Positions 18,232 to 27,530 are shown, counted from the stretch's first letter. The stretch is 64,000 nt of DNA from Breznakiella homolactica (GCF_016616095.2 NZ_CP067089.2:2170001-2234000), one strand, 5' to 3'. Notes: generated by a model from the letters alone, not told the origin. A program made the numbers and translations.

Positions 18232-18277
18232 CCCCGGGCTTTCCAAGCTGTGTTTGATTCCTTTCTCAGGGTATGAT
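18232..18277 (-). repeat. Direct repeat, copy 1 (3' end relic of beta-helix gene)
   Basis: About 46 nt (CCCCGGGCTTTCCAAGCTGT ... TCAGGGTATGAT) nearly identical to 19647-19692. The second copy includes the last codons and stop of the 1009-residue gene. In copy 1 the same frame would read Ile-Ile-Pro-stop, so it is probably the surviving tail of a deleted paralogue. Confidence 0.7.
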
Positions 18278-18418
18278 CCGTCGTCATAGGTGAAGTTCCG
18301 AGAGATATCTCTGTCATCACTTGTTCACTATTTCATAGTATGAGAAATAAGGAAGTGAAAACAAATACCGGAAACACTTATAAAGATAAATGAGACAGTC
18401 CTTTTTCTGAATACAAAC

Positions 18419-18446
18419 AAGGCCGGGAAACATTCCCGGCCTTTTA
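18419..18446. terminator. Terminator hairpin after FnIII-like lipoprotein gene
   Basis: AAGGCCGGGAA / TTCCCGGCCTT with a short ACAT-type loop, 22 nt past the leftward gene. The T-run is better on the plus strand (TTTTATT), weaker on the minus strand (TTGTTTG). Confidence 0.7.
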
Positions 18447-18468
18447 TTGGATGGATTATCCCAAAAAA

Positions 18469-19485
18469 CTACTGCGGAGGAAGCTGGGGCAGCTGAACAC
18501 CCCTAGCATCAACGTATACATGGTTGCTGGGCATGGTAAATGATACCTGGACTACATCCTGTGGGTCCTGTGTTGAGAAGTCTATGGATGTTCCGCCAAC
18601 GAACAGTTCGGTAAGCTCAAACTGTTCAGCGGCCTTTACATACACCGTTACCGGGTCACCCTCCTTAGCATACGGAGGATCAAAATAGAAATACCCTATA
18701 GAGGGATCCCACATTCCGTCATTCCGGTAAATCATGTAATGATTTTCAGGAAGTTCCTTAAATGTTACCGCCAGGGCAATATCCTTGGCGGGCATGTTGA
18801 ACGAAGGAACCGGAGGGGAGGAAAAAGGCGCTGTCAGCGTACTACCATCAATCTTGATAGTGTCCAGTACATACTGGATGTAATGCGGGTCGTTCAGTGT
18901 CTCAGGATCAGGAGTCATACCTATTTTGGAAAAGGGGGTTACAAAAATGGTAATGGTTGATCCGCTGAAAGGCTTGCCCATGCTATTATTACGTGATGAA
19001 AAAACAAACATGTTTCCTTTACTTTCAATATAGGAATTATAAGTAATAGTATAGGCGTCACCGGTATCAACGCTGTAATAGCGGCTCCAGAATGATGCTC
19101 CCGAAATAGTCTTTGCTTCAATCCGCACATTGTAGACAACATTTTCAACAATACCGTTATCTATTGTGGCCGAGCAATCTTTAACAGGTCCGAAAGAATC
19201 CGATATCGGCCCTCCGTCCCAGTAAGCGTAATGTACCGTATAGTCCGCAACTCCCTGGTGGGGGTTCCAGTTGACTGAAAGGCTTGTGGTACTTTCCTCG
19301 AATGTAACAGTGACTCCGCCGGCAAACTCTGTAGATTCCGGCGGTTTGATCTCCTCTTCCGGCGGAGACACCCCTCCGGAACCCTGTTCAGGCGGAGAAG
19401 AGCCCCCGGTGACATTGGAACAGGCCAGAAGCAATATTCCTGTGAAAACCGTGATGAAAAATACTTTAAAAAAACCTTCTTTCAT
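18469..19485 (-). CDS. Lipoprotein with fibronectin type III-like domain
   Basis: 338 residues from ATG 19485, chosen because GGGGAGG lies just upstream and a lipoprotein signal follows (lipobox LLLAC near residue 21). The open frame extends 47 codons further but has no ribosome site there. A proline/glutamate-rich linker (EQGSGGVSPPEEEIKPPE) leads into an FnIII-like domain (SLSVNWNPHQGVADYTVHYA). Two related beta modules follow, each marked by NMPAKDIALAVTF and TMPSNHVYVDARG. Such modules are common in secreted treponemal lipoproteins. Surface adhesion or carbohydrate binding is possible, not shown. Confidence 0.75.
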   Translation of the reverse strand: MKEGFFKVFFITVFTGILLLACSNVTGGSSPPEQGSGGVSPPEEEIKPPESTEFAGGVTVTFEESTTSLSVNWNPHQGVADYTVHYAYWDGGPISDSFGPVKDCSATIDNGIVENVVYNVRIEAKTISGASFWSRYYSVDTGDAYTITYNSYIESKGNMFVFSSRNNSMGKPFSGSTITIFVTPFSKIGMTPDPETLNDPHYIQYVLDTIKIDGSTLTAPFSSPPVPSFNMPAKDIALAVTFKELPENHYMIYRNDGMWDPSIGYFYFDPPYAKEGDPVTVYVKAAEQFELTELFVGGTSIDFSTQDPQDVVQVSFTMPSNHVYVDARGVQLPQLPPQ

Positions 19486-19646
19486 GTATACCTCCCCATT
19501 TCTTCTCTCCGTGTCTTCGATAGGGATCGTTCCAAAATATCTGCTGCTCAAAGCTCCGTAACTCACATAGATATCGTCGATATCTGTCCCTTCACCGCAT
19601 GCCACGGCACTGTCTATAATAAACAATTTTCTGGCAGCACTCTCAG

Positions 19647-19692
19647 CCCCGGGCTTTCCAAGCTGTGTATAATTCCTTTCTCAGGGTATGGT
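19647..19692 (-). repeat. Direct repeat, copy 2
   Basis: Matches 18232-18277 over about 46 nt with about three differences. It overlaps the last four codons of the beta-helix gene and continues past its stop. The AGCCCCGGGCT part could form a short hairpin. Confidence 0.7.
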
Positions 19693-22600
19693 CTGGTTCA
19701 GCTCGCCGTTGTCGTCAATCACGGTGCTCCCGGAAGAGGTACTGGAAGTACCCTTGACCGTGAATTTTGATCTATTGTTCTGTATAAGCGCGGTTGTTCC
19801 GTCAAGAAGTTTCGTCCCACTGGAAAGATTGGTAGCGGTAATCACCGCGGTGGTTGTATAGGTACCGTAGGGGTTATTAACAGGCTGCAGTCCGTCTTCT
19901 CCAATACGAATGTATGTACCATAGGTATTAACAGAACTATCGATATATACCACGTTATCCGGAGCAATAACGGCACTGCCGTTTATAGTTACCTCCGTTG
20001 GGTCGCTGGCACTATATCCACCGTACATTATGCATAAACCTGTTCCATTTTGATCCCCTTTAATCACACCGCCATACATATTAAAAACCTGTCCCCGGCT
20101 AACATACACACTGCCGCCGCCAGCAGCCCCTTTATTATTGGTTATTTCGCCGCCATACATGTTAAATGTTCCCAAACCTACATATACCGCTGCACCGGCA
20201 CGTCCGCTGGTCCATTTTGTACCACACTCAGTAATTTTTCCACCGTACATATTAATCGTACCGCCCCACATATAAAGGCCAACAACAGAAGCCGATTTAA
20301 CAATAACATTATCATACAGATTGATTACCCCATTACCTGCTGCATACAAAATACCGTGGCCATTATTATCAGTAGCTGTTTGGATTAGTTCCAGCGTTCC
20401 GTATTGACTGGAATTGGGATGCCCCACATTCACGGTCGCAGATGCTGCCTGTATCCAAGCGGCAGTCCCGCTGGGAGTATAGGTTATTTTCCTAGTTTGC
20501 CCCTTCGGAACAACTATGGTTATGGTTTTTGAACCGGATGCATAAGAATTTCCAGTCTCGAAATCCTTAAGAATAGTAATGATTGCGGTCTGACCGCTCC
20601 CCACACCGTTAATACTGTCTGTGAATTTCTCATAGGAAACGGATCCTTCAACACCATTAATCTCAACTTTTGAGGCGTAACCAGCTACCGGTTCAAGATA
20701 GCCGTTATTGTTTATTTGATACGCTGCATCCGACAGGGTAAACTTGGATTTGTTCGCCGTAATTAAGGCTGCGCTGCCCCCGAGGACTTTGGCGGAATCC
20801 CGGGAATTTAAGGCATACACCTCAGGCTCTATCACGGCCGCGCTGGAAGCGGTGAGGCTTCCCGTCAGGGTAATACCCGCGCCGGTTTTAAGGTACACCC
20901 CGTGGCTCACGCCGCCGGAGGTGTTAACAGCGGCGGCCCCGGACATGGACAGAGCCGTGTGCCCCGGGACCGAGGGGGCTTCAGCGTACACCGCCCCGCC
21001 CTTGGCGCCGGCGGAATTCGGCTGCGATGCGGAAAGGGTATTAAAACCGATCTTCCCGCTGTTTATCGCCAGGCTTCCGCCGTCTTCAATATACACACCG
21101 CCGCCGTTAGCCGTTGCGGTATTCAAATATACAGCTCCGTTTTCCATCCGTACGGCGCCGCTGCCTGTTATATACACTCCGGCACCGTTGGCCGCGCTGC
21201 TGCCGTAAACCGCCGTTCCGCCGTCGAGAACCACTGTCCCGGCGTCAACCAGTATGCCGCCGCCGTTACCCGACGGTATGGACGCGTTCTTTATCTCCAT
21301 CCCCTGGAGCGTTACCGTAGCGCCGGGGGCGTTCACATAGAGACCCCGTTTGCCCGCGCTGCCCGCGTCAATGACGGCGCTGTTCTCTCTTTTGATCGTC
21401 AGGGTCTTCAGCGCCGCCGCCTGGGGTATCACGACGTCGGCCATGCCGCTGCTGCCCGAATGGTTCCCGCTGCCCATTCCCTTCAGCAGGACGATGGTTC
21501 CGCTGGCAAAGTTCCGGTCTATAATTTTTTCAACCGCAGCATGTACAGTCGCCACCGGGTTTGTTTCGGTCCAGCCCGCGTCAGGGTCCGTTGGGGGCAC
21601 GGCCAGTGTCGGATCAACGTACACCGAGGACAGATACGTCACCCGTACCGTCGCAACTGAAAGATAGGAATCCTGTAAACCGGGGGTTTTTGACCGGGCG
21701 CGGATTACACTACCGTCCCGGGCCGCGAACGGTCCGGTATACGTTTTTTCCTGGCCGCCGTCTACCGAGTAATAAATTGTTGTCCCTGATGATCCGCCGC
21801 CGGACGCCGTCAGGGTCATGGTAACCCATCCGTCCACCGTATTGGGATCGTAGGAGAAACCAACTGTAGGGGACTGGTCCGATCCGAACCCGGGGGTGGC
21901 GGTAACCGCGGTATACCCTTCTTCATCGGTTACCGTTACATGGAAATGGTAATGCGTATCCAGCTCCGTTCCCGCTGCCTTGACCATGGGGAATGACGCC
22001 GTATAGCTATCGCCCGACCGGGTCAGCTCATAGCCGTCGCTGCTGCGCCAGACCTCCGGCACCTCGGTTCTGACCCGCGTATACCGGCGGCTTACCGGGG
22101 TTCCATCCCCTTCCTTAAACTGTATCTGCACTTCTTCGTTGTCGTCATGGTCACCATCCGCCAGCATTTCCCACCCGGCCACAGGCCGGCCGCTTCCGTC
22201 GAGGCCCGCTATCTTCAGATTAGTCGGAATCTCCGGAGGACTGTTGCAGACAAAAAGATCCTGTATTTCGTAATCCTCAAATTTCCGCAGCCCGTCCACA
22301 TGGCTGATTTCCAGCTTAAGCCGGAAATTATCCCTGACTTTGGCGTTCTGCAGAATTATCAGGACCCGCTCGTAATTCTCTACCACCGCTTCGGCAATTA
22401 CATTGCTGGTCCCTTCGTTGGTAACCACCGCGTAGGGAACAAGCTCGTATTTCTGCGGATTCCGGAGTCTGACCCTGATCTGCACCAGATCCGGATCGCA
22501 GATACTGGAGGGCGGAAAGGTCGTGTACCCCGATCTGACCGACGTATACGTATCGGTTACGAATTCCCATTTTTCCGCCGCCGCTCCGCCGGCGTATTCG

Positions 22601-22710
22601 GCGATGTAATCCGGCGCGGACATATTAAAAAGTTCACACCCGGTGAACAGTATCATCAGGAAAATACAGTATTTCCATTTTAAACTGGAGGAAATGATAG
22701 AGTGTCTCAT
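19681..22710 (-). CDS. Large beta-helix lipoprotein (1009 residues)
   Basis: Lipoprotein signal with lipobox LFTGC near residue 25. Residues ~30-270 hold beta-sandwich modules; around 290-355 is a chitobiase-C-terminal-like module (IYYSVDGGQEKTYTGPF). From ~365 (YVDPTLAVPPTDPDAGW, a typical lead-in) there is a right-handed parallel beta-helix with repeated Gly-Gly-Gly-Val-Tyr and Asn-Met-Tyr-Gly-Gly turns (NGGGVYIEDGGSLAINSG, INMYGGKITECGT). Predicted outer-membrane or surface protein, perhaps for adhesion or glycan binding. No catalytic pectate-lyase residues are evident. Start ATG 22710 lacks a clear ribosome site. A near-identical 3' tail lies 1.4 kb away. Confidence 0.8.
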   Translation of the reverse strand: MRHSIISSSLKWKYCIFLMILFTGCELFNMSAPDYIAEYAGGAAAEKWEFVTDTYTSVRSGYTTFPPSSICDPDLVQIRVRLRNPQKYELVPYAVVTNEGTSNVIAEAVVENYERVLIILQNAKVRDNFRLKLEISHVDGLRKFEDYEIQDLFVCNSPPEIPTNLKIAGLDGSGRPVAGWEMLADGDHDDNEEVQIQFKEGDGTPVSRRYTRVRTEVPEVWRSSDGYELTRSGDSYTASFPMVKAAGTELDTHYHFHVTVTDEEGYTAVTATPGFGSDQSPTVGFSYDPNTVDGWVTMTLTASGGGSSGTTIYYSVDGGQEKTYTGPFAARDGSVIRARSKTPGLQDSYLSVATVRVTYLSSVYVDPTLAVPPTDPDAGWTETNPVATVHAAVEKIIDRNFASGTIVLLKGMGSGNHSGSSGMADVVIPQAAALKTLTIKRENSAVIDAGSAGKRGLYVNAPGATVTLQGMEIKNASIPSGNGGGILVDAGTVVLDGGTAVYGSSAANGAGVYITGSGAVRMENGAVYLNTATANGGGVYIEDGGSLAINSGKIGFNTLSASQPNSAGAKGGAVYAEAPSVPGHTALSMSGAAAVNTSGGVSHGVYLKTGAGITLTGSLTASSAAVIEPEVYALNSRDSAKVLGGSAALITANKSKFTLSDAAYQINNNGYLEPVAGYASKVEINGVEGSVSYEKFTDSINGVGSGQTAIITILKDFETGNSYASGSKTITIVVPKGQTRKITYTPSGTAAWIQAASATVNVGHPNSSQYGTLELIQTATDNNGHGILYAAGNGVINLYDNVIVKSASVVGLYMWGGTINMYGGKITECGTKWTSGRAGAAVYVGLGTFNMYGGEITNNKGAAGGGSVYVSRGQVFNMYGGVIKGDQNGTGLCIMYGGYSASDPTEVTINGSAVIAPDNVVYIDSSVNTYGTYIRIGEDGLQPVNNPYGTYTTTAVITATNLSSGTKLLDGTTALIQNNRSKFTVKGTSSTSSGSTVIDDNGELNQTIP

Positions 22711-22864
22711 TAAGAACTAATTATCCACCTTTTCCCGGTTTTTTCACATCCCATATCCGCCCGTTTACGTCTCAAACACGCCCATTTACGCAGTAAAATG
22801 GGAAAAACACGCTTCAGCCAATTATACCCGCTGGTTTCACTTTAAACTATGGTATACTGCGGAC

Positions 22865-24145
22865 ATGGATATGGTGTATCCCGTCATCATCATCGCGGCA
22901 ATATTTTCCCTGGCCATGGCTGTTTTTTTCAGCTCCCTCACAGCCCGGTACAAGACCGCCGTTTCTCTATTGATCTATGTAATTACCTGCATCATTTATA
23001 TGTTTCTGGCCTTTTCGGGTATTCCGGGAATTTCGAAATTCCCTATGTTTGTTATACCCCTGATCCCTACTTTTATCTGTTTTAAGGACAATCCGTTCCA
23101 GAAGATTTTTGTGGTTTTTACGCTTATTACGGTCGCGCTGGTACTTTCCGCTGTTTCGTCGATCCTGGCGCAGCTTTTGTTTCCGTGGAATTCCGGTGAA
23201 TATATGCTGGCCTACACGGTATTTTTTGCGTTTTTCTGCGCAGCATCGATTGTGTTAACCCTGGTATTCCTCCGGCGCATCTTTTCCAAGCTTTTTTCGT
23301 ATACCGGCCGCAGGGTCTGGGCGCTGTATTCCCTGGCGCCGCTGACATCATTTTTTCTGCTCCGGGAAGCGATATTCGGATACTTCCAGATTCCGCCGCC
23401 GTATATTCAGGATATTCCCTCTTTTTTGCTCATGGTTGTCCTGATCCTTCTGAGCCTCAGCCTGGTATTTCTGGCAATCATAACCACCCATGACCGGACA
23501 TCCGTATCCTTTGCGCTGAAGCAGGCGGAGGAAGCTCTGTCGTCAAGCCGGGACTATTACCAGATGCTGAATAAAACCTATGAAGAACTGCGGATTATGC
23601 GTCATGATTACAAATACCAGCTCCATGCCCTTTCGGGACTGCTGGCGGAAAAGAAATACGCCGAACTCGAAACCTTGCTGGCCGGTATGGAACGGATTCT
23701 GGATGACACCGCCATACCGGACTTTTCTCCCAATCCGGTTATCGGCGCCCTGGCATCGTGGTACGCCGGGAGATGCAGAAAAGACGGAATAGATTTCAGG
23801 TTCAGATCGATGCTGCCCGAAACTCCGCTTATTGACAATTACGATTTCTGCGTGGTCTTCGGCAATCTCCTGGAAAACGCCCTGGATGCCTGCCTTCTGC
23901 TTGCGCCCGGGATTCCGCGGTATATCGATACGGATATCCGCTGCACCGAAACCCAGGTATTCATAAAGGTAAAAAACAGTTTTGACGGTTATATAATAGA
24001 ACATAACGGAGAACTGCAAACCAGGAAAACCAGCGGCGGCCTGGGAATCAGGAGTATCAAGGCCGCCTGCGGCCGGTATTTTGGGGATTATACCACCGAA
24101 ACAGCGGACAAAGAATTCACTGCCTATGTTTTGCTGAACATATAG
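22865..24145 (+). CDS. AgrC-like sensor histidine kinase (GHKL)
   Basis: 426 residues. Residues 1-215 contain six or seven membrane helices, then a short coiled linker (LKQAEEALSSSRDYYQML). The phospho-acceptor is in IMRHDYKYQLHALSGLL near residue 246, the AgrC/CitA-type H-box without a classic HisKA. ATP-binding N-box NLLENALDAC near 337 and G-box GGLGIRSIK near 398 follow. It presumably signals to the LytTR response regulator encoded convergently; their 3' ends overlap by 22 nt. The ligand is unknown; AgrC homologues often sense peptides, but no peptide gene is visible. TATACT ends 6 nt before the ATG. Confidence 0.88.
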   Translation: MDMVYPVIIIAAIFSLAMAVFFSSLTARYKTAVSLLIYVITCIIYMFLAFSGIPGISKFPMFVIPLIPTFICFKDNPFQKIFVVFTLITVALVLSAVSSILAQLLFPWNSGEYMLAYTVFFAFFCAASIVLTLVFLRRIFSKLFSYTGRRVWALYSLAPLTSFFLLREAIFGYFQIPPPYIQDIPSFLLMVVLILLSLSLVFLAIITTHDRTSVSFALKQAEEALSSSRDYYQMLNKTYEELRIMRHDYKYQLHALSGLLAEKKYAELETLLAGMERILDDTAIPDFSPNPVIGALASWYAGRCRKDGIDFRFRSMLPETPLIDNYDFCVVFGNLLENALDACLLLAPGIPRYIDTDIRCTETQVFIKVKNSFDGYIIEHNGELQTRKTSGGLGIRSIKAACGRYFGDYTTETADKEFTAYVLLNI

Positions 24146-24861
24146 GTCATATACTGTTTCTTAAAGGCACCGCTGCGTTTGGCAATGGGTATCCGGTCAT
24201 CGTTTACCATAATAACACAGCCTGGCTCCAGGCGTTTTACATAATCCATATTAATAATGAAGGAATTATGGCATACGGCAAAACGCCGGTCCGCCAGCAG
24301 CACCGGTGAAGTGTCCTTCATTTTCATGAACGTCTCAAGGGTTTCGCCGTTCTTGAGAAAAAACAAAAGGGTGTGGTTTCGTATTTCCGTATAGAGGAGT
24401 TCGCTGAAATGAATCCGGTGTGCGGTACGCCGGATAGTAACCGTGATTTCGGGATTGGGTTCTTTCCCGAGGTTATTTTCAATACGGAGGAGAATATCCC
24501 GTACCGCGCCGGGGTCCGCGGGTTTTAGAAGATAGGAAAAAGCCTGGACCCGGTAGGATTCAGCGGCATAATCATTGCTGTTGGTCAGAAAAACAATGGT
24601 CCCGGTATACCCCAGGCTCCGCATCCTTTCCGCCAGTTCGGTTCCGTTCATACCGGGCATAAGGATATCAAGAAATGCGGCCGTGAACCCGCGGCTGTGC
24701 GCCGGTGATTGGCCGCGGTCTTTTCCGAGGAAATCAAGCAGCCCCTGCGGTTCGGTATAGGTGAGGATTTCCGTTTCACCATCTCCGTAATAATCAGACA
24801 GTATAGAGCCGAGCCGGCCCGCGTCATCGGAATTGTCGTCGCAAATAAAAATCCGCCGCAT
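24124..24861 (-). CDS. LytTR-family response regulator
   Basis: 245 residues. The receiver domain (1-125) has the acidic pocket FICDDNSDD, phospho-acceptor Asp in AFLDILMPGMNG near residue 66, and conserved Thr/Lys in FLTNSND and YLLKPAD. The LytTR DNA-binding domain (about 140-240) is recognised by ITVTIRRTAHRIHFSELLYTE and FAVCHNSFIINMDYVKRLEP. It is AgrA-like and the natural partner of the kinase at 22865, although the genes face each other and overlap by 22 nt rather than forming an operon. Two TATACT boxes lie just before the ATG without a ribosome site. Confidence 0.9.
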   Translation of the reverse strand: MRRIFICDDNSDDAGRLGSILSDYYGDGETEILTYTEPQGLLDFLGKDRGQSPAHSRGFTAAFLDILMPGMNGTELAERMRSLGYTGTIVFLTNSNDYAAESYRVQAFSYLLKPADPGAVRDILLRIENNLGKEPNPEITVTIRRTAHRIHFSELLYTEIRNHTLLFFLKNGETLETFMKMKDTSPVLLADRRFAVCHNSFIINMDYVKRLEPGCVIMVNDDRIPIAKRSGAFKKQYMTYMFSKT

Positions 24862-25003
24862 AAAGTATACTTATAGTATAGCGAAAAATACGCGGAAACC
24901 ATATTTTTACAGCCGCCGCCGGAAATATTCGCTTCGAAACCCAGCGATGAGATAAATTCCCGGGGATAGCCGGCACTTTCCGCGCCGCAACTCTGAATGA
25001 TAC

Positions 25004-25038
25004 GGCGGACCGGTGATTTCCGGTCCGCCGCTGTTTTT
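25004..25038 (+). terminator. Strong isolated terminator-like hairpin
   Basis: Perfect 10-bp stem GGCGGACCGG / CCGGTCCGCC, loop TGATTT, then GCTGTTTTT. It lies about 100 nt before the glycosyltransferase gene and 140 nt behind the start of the divergent regulator gene, so it ends no visible coding gene. It could be an attenuator or the end of a short RNA. Confidence 0.75.
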
Positions 25039-25140
25039 CGTAAGCACCGGCGCTAATACTCCGATAATAAAACATAATGCCTGCGGTTCAGTAACCTTTT
25101 TATACAGCGGTGTTTTAAATTTATGTAAAAGGGTAGGAAT

Positions 25141-26418
25141 ATGTATTTATCCAGATCGTCAAAAATATACAGAATCGGTTTTATTTCCACCAGGTTTAAG
25201 GGAACCGACGGGGTTTCCCTGGAAACCATGAAATGGCGGCATGTCCTCGAAAAAATGGGGTACGAATGCTTTTTCTTTTCCGGGCTTTCCGACTGGGATC
25301 CGGATAAATCCATGGTGGTGGAGGAAGCCTTTTTTGCCCACCCTCTGATCCAGGATATCCAGGACCGCTGTTTCGGGACCATTGTCCGGGGAGAAGGCCT
25401 CACCGGCGAAATCCAGGCAATCCGGTTCCGGCTAAAACGGGCGCTGTATGAATTTGTCGAGACTTTCAGCATTGACCTCCTGATAACGGAAAACGCACTG
25501 ACCATACCCATGCATATTCCCCTGGGATTGGCCATCACCGAGTTTATCGCCGAAACCGGACTTCCTACTATCGCGCACCATCATGATTTTTCCTGGGAAC
25601 GCCAGCGTTTCTCGGTAAACTGCGTCGAGGACTACCTGTCCATGGCCTTCCCTCCCCGGCTGAATTCCATAAGCCATGTGGTCATCAATTCCGAAGGACG
25701 GCGGCAGCTGTCCTACCGCTGCGGGCTTTCTTCCATCGTAATTCCCAATGTCTTTGATTTTGACACCCAGCCGCCGGCAATGGACAAGTACGCGAAGAGC
25801 ATGCGGAAGGACCTGGGCGTCGCCGATGATGAACTGCTGCTGCTCCAGCCGACCCGCATCATTGACCGTAAGGGTATTGAGCACGCCATTGAGCTAGCCA
25901 GCCGTCTTAAGGACAAAAAGGCAAAACTCCTGATCAGCCACCAGGAACGGGACGAAGGCTCCGATTATTACAACCGGACCATGGACTACGCCGGACTGCT
26001 CGGGGTTGAGGTGATCGTCCGCCCGGATATTATTGGCGCCGAACGGGGTAAGACCGAAGAGGGGGCAAAGAAATACAGCCTCTGGGACTGTTACCTCAAC
26101 GCGGATTTCGTGACCTACCCTTCAACCTACGAAGGATTCGGGAACGCCTTCCTCGAAGCCGTCTGGTTCAAGAAGCCGATCCTGGTAAACCGGTATTCCA
26201 TTTTCCAGCAGGACATAGAACCGGCTGATTTCGATGTGGTGGTTATGGAAAACTACGTGACCCCGGAGATCGTGGACACCGTCAGGGCCATCCTTGACAG
26301 TCCCGACGCCGTGGAAGTGATGACCGCGAAAAACTTTGAGCTGGGGCACCATTTCTTTTCCTACAGCCTGCTCGAACAGCGGCTCCATCAGGTGATGATG
26401 AATTTCGGTCAACTGTGA
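25141..26418 (+). CDS. GT4-like glycosyltransferase
   Basis: 425 residues with GT-B architecture: N-terminal half opening with IGFISTRFKGTDGVSLE, and C-terminal half with LLQPTRIIDRKGIEHAIELA and YEGFGNAFLEAVWFKKPIL, the last carrying the E-x7-E nucleotide-sugar motif of family GT4. It transfers a sugar from a nucleotide donor to an unknown acceptor, perhaps a glycolipid or glucosylglycerol-type solute. No sugar-pathway operon surrounds it. Ribosome site AGGGTAGGA precedes ATG 25141. The stop codon is followed after 2 nt by repeat element 4. Confidence 0.85.
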   Translation: MYLSRSSKIYRIGFISTRFKGTDGVSLETMKWRHVLEKMGYECFFFSGLSDWDPDKSMVVEEAFFAHPLIQDIQDRCFGTIVRGEGLTGEIQAIRFRLKRALYEFVETFSIDLLITENALTIPMHIPLGLAITEFIAETGLPTIAHHHDFSWERQRFSVNCVEDYLSMAFPPRLNSISHVVINSEGRRQLSYRCGLSSIVIPNVFDFDTQPPAMDKYAKSMRKDLGVADDELLLLQPTRIIDRKGIEHAIELASRLKDKKAKLLISHQERDEGSDYYNRTMDYAGLLGVEVIVRPDIIGAERGKTEEGAKKYSLWDCYLNADFVTYPSTYEGFGNAFLEAVWFKKPILVNRYSIFQQDIEPADFDVVVMENYVTPEIVDTVRAILDSPDAVEVMTAKNFELGHHFFSYSLLEQRLHQVMMNFGQL

Positions 26419-26420
26419 TA

Positions 26421-26602
26421 CCAGGGCAGCCGCATCATACTTAATATGTAAAGCACAGAAGCATGGGAATACAAGTTCTGGGGGTCCCGTCGTATGAAAA
26501 AAATCCCGCGGGGCGGTATTTCTTTTCATACGACACCCCGCGCTGCTTGTCTGGCACCATGCTTCTGTGCCTTTGTTACAGGATTGCTGCGGCGGCCCTG
26601 GC
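26421..26602 (+). repeat. Palindromic element 4 (type II flank, B core)
   Basis: Terminal arms CCAGGGCAGCCGCA / TGCGGCGGCCCTGG (13 of 14), then GCACAGAAGCATGG / CCATGCTTCTGTGC, then GGGGGTCCCGTC / GACACCCC. The inner stem is the AT-rich B version, GTCGTATGAAAA ... TTTTCATACGAC, with a CCGCG/GCGG tip. It starts 2 nt after the glycosyltransferase stop. A conserved tail (CTGGGTCACGGAGGATAG-like) runs to about 26650. Confidence 0.85.
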
Positions 26603-26689
26603 TTGGCCGGAGTGCTGGGTCACGGAGGATAGTTCCGTGTTGGGTGATGCCACCAGCCGGAAGTGTTACCCTATACTTTGTGGACAGGG

Positions 26690-27499
26690 TTACCGTTTTT
26701 TTGCTTCTTCCCAGTAGGTGTCCATTACCGCGAGGTTTTCCTGTTTCATTTCCTGGCCGCTTACTTTCATGGAAGATTCCACGTGTTTGAACCGGGTGGT
26801 GAATTTTACGTTGGTTCTTTGGAGGGCGACGGAAGGCTCAATCCTGAGGAACCGGCAGAGGTTGACCACCGAAAAAAGCAGGTCCCCCAGTTCCGCTTCT
26901 ACCTCATCCCGGGCTGCATCCCCGCCGCCGTCAGTGTGGCTGCCGATAGCGTCTCTGACCTCTTCCAGTTCCTCTTCGATCTTTCCGATCACCCCGCTGA
27001 TGTCAGGCCAGTCGAATCCGACCTTGGAGGCTTTCTTCTGGAGCTTGTAGGCCCGGTCCAGGGGCGGCAGGGCTTTCGAGACTTCATCCAGGATTGAATC
27101 CTTCGGTTTGCGGCCTTCCTGTTCAACCTTGATTCTGTTCCAGTTAACCAGGACTTCGCCGCTGTCCGCCACGGTGGCATCTCCGAATACATGGGGATGC
27201 CGCCGGACGAGTTTATCCGAGACCGTGTCCAGCACATCGGATACGGAAAATTTCCCTTCCTGTTCATGCATATAGGACAGCATGGTAAGCAGAAAATACA
27301 GATCCCCCAGTTCTTCCTTGATGTGTTCCGAATCTCTTTCGTCGATGGCTTCGACGCATTCATAGGTTTCTTCGATCAGGTCGCCCCTGAGGGTCATGGG
27401 AGTCTGTTCCCGGTCCCAGGGACAGCCGTCCGGCCCCCGGAGCTGTGCGGTGAGTTCAACGAGGCGGTTAAACGCGCGGGATTCCTTTGTTTCGTTCAT
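26690..27499 (-). CDS. mazG: MazG nucleoside triphosphate pyrophosphohydrolase
   Basis: Hydrolyses (d)NTPs to monophosphates and pyrophosphate, a house-cleaning role. The 269-residue protein has the tandem MazG arrangement: CPWDREQT near residue 26, first Mg-binding set EETYECVEAID ... EELGDLYF, and second set EEELEEVRDAI ... EAELGDLLFSVVNL near residue 210. Length matches the E. coli-type two-domain enzyme. The 3' end meets the tail of repeat element 4. pth lies 31 nt upstream in the same direction, and its stop codon precedes the mazG start. Confidence 0.94.
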   Translation of the reverse strand: MNETKESRAFNRLVELTAQLRGPDGCPWDREQTPMTLRGDLIEETYECVEAIDERDSEHIKEELGDLYFLLTMLSYMHEQEGKFSVSDVLDTVSDKLVRRHPHVFGDATVADSGEVLVNWNRIKVEQEGRKPKDSILDEVSKALPPLDRAYKLQKKASKVGFDWPDISGVIGKIEEELEEVRDAIGSHTDGGGDAARDEVEAELGDLLFSVVNLCRFLRIEPSVALQRTNVKFTTRFKHVESSMKVSGQEMKQENLAVMDTYWEEAKKR

Positions 27500-27530
27500 G
27501 GTATAATTTCATTCCTTTGAATATAAAAGA

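Larger units (their letters stand above)
18181..18468. other. Intergenic region with repeat remnant and terminator
   Basis: Contains the direct-repeat copy at 18232-18277, an imperfect inverted repeat CTATTTCATAGTATGAGAAATAAG near 18330-18352, and the hairpin at 18419-18446. No gene recognised. Confidence 0.5.

Noticed and set aside
18330-18352. Inverted repeat CTATTTCATAGTATGAGAAATAAG as an operator
   Set aside because: Imperfect and not next to a recognisable promoter; no support for function.
19486-19626. 47-codon upstream extension of the FnIII-like lipoprotein
   Set aside because: It would place the lipoprotein signal internally; a strong GGGGAGG site precedes the internal ATG.
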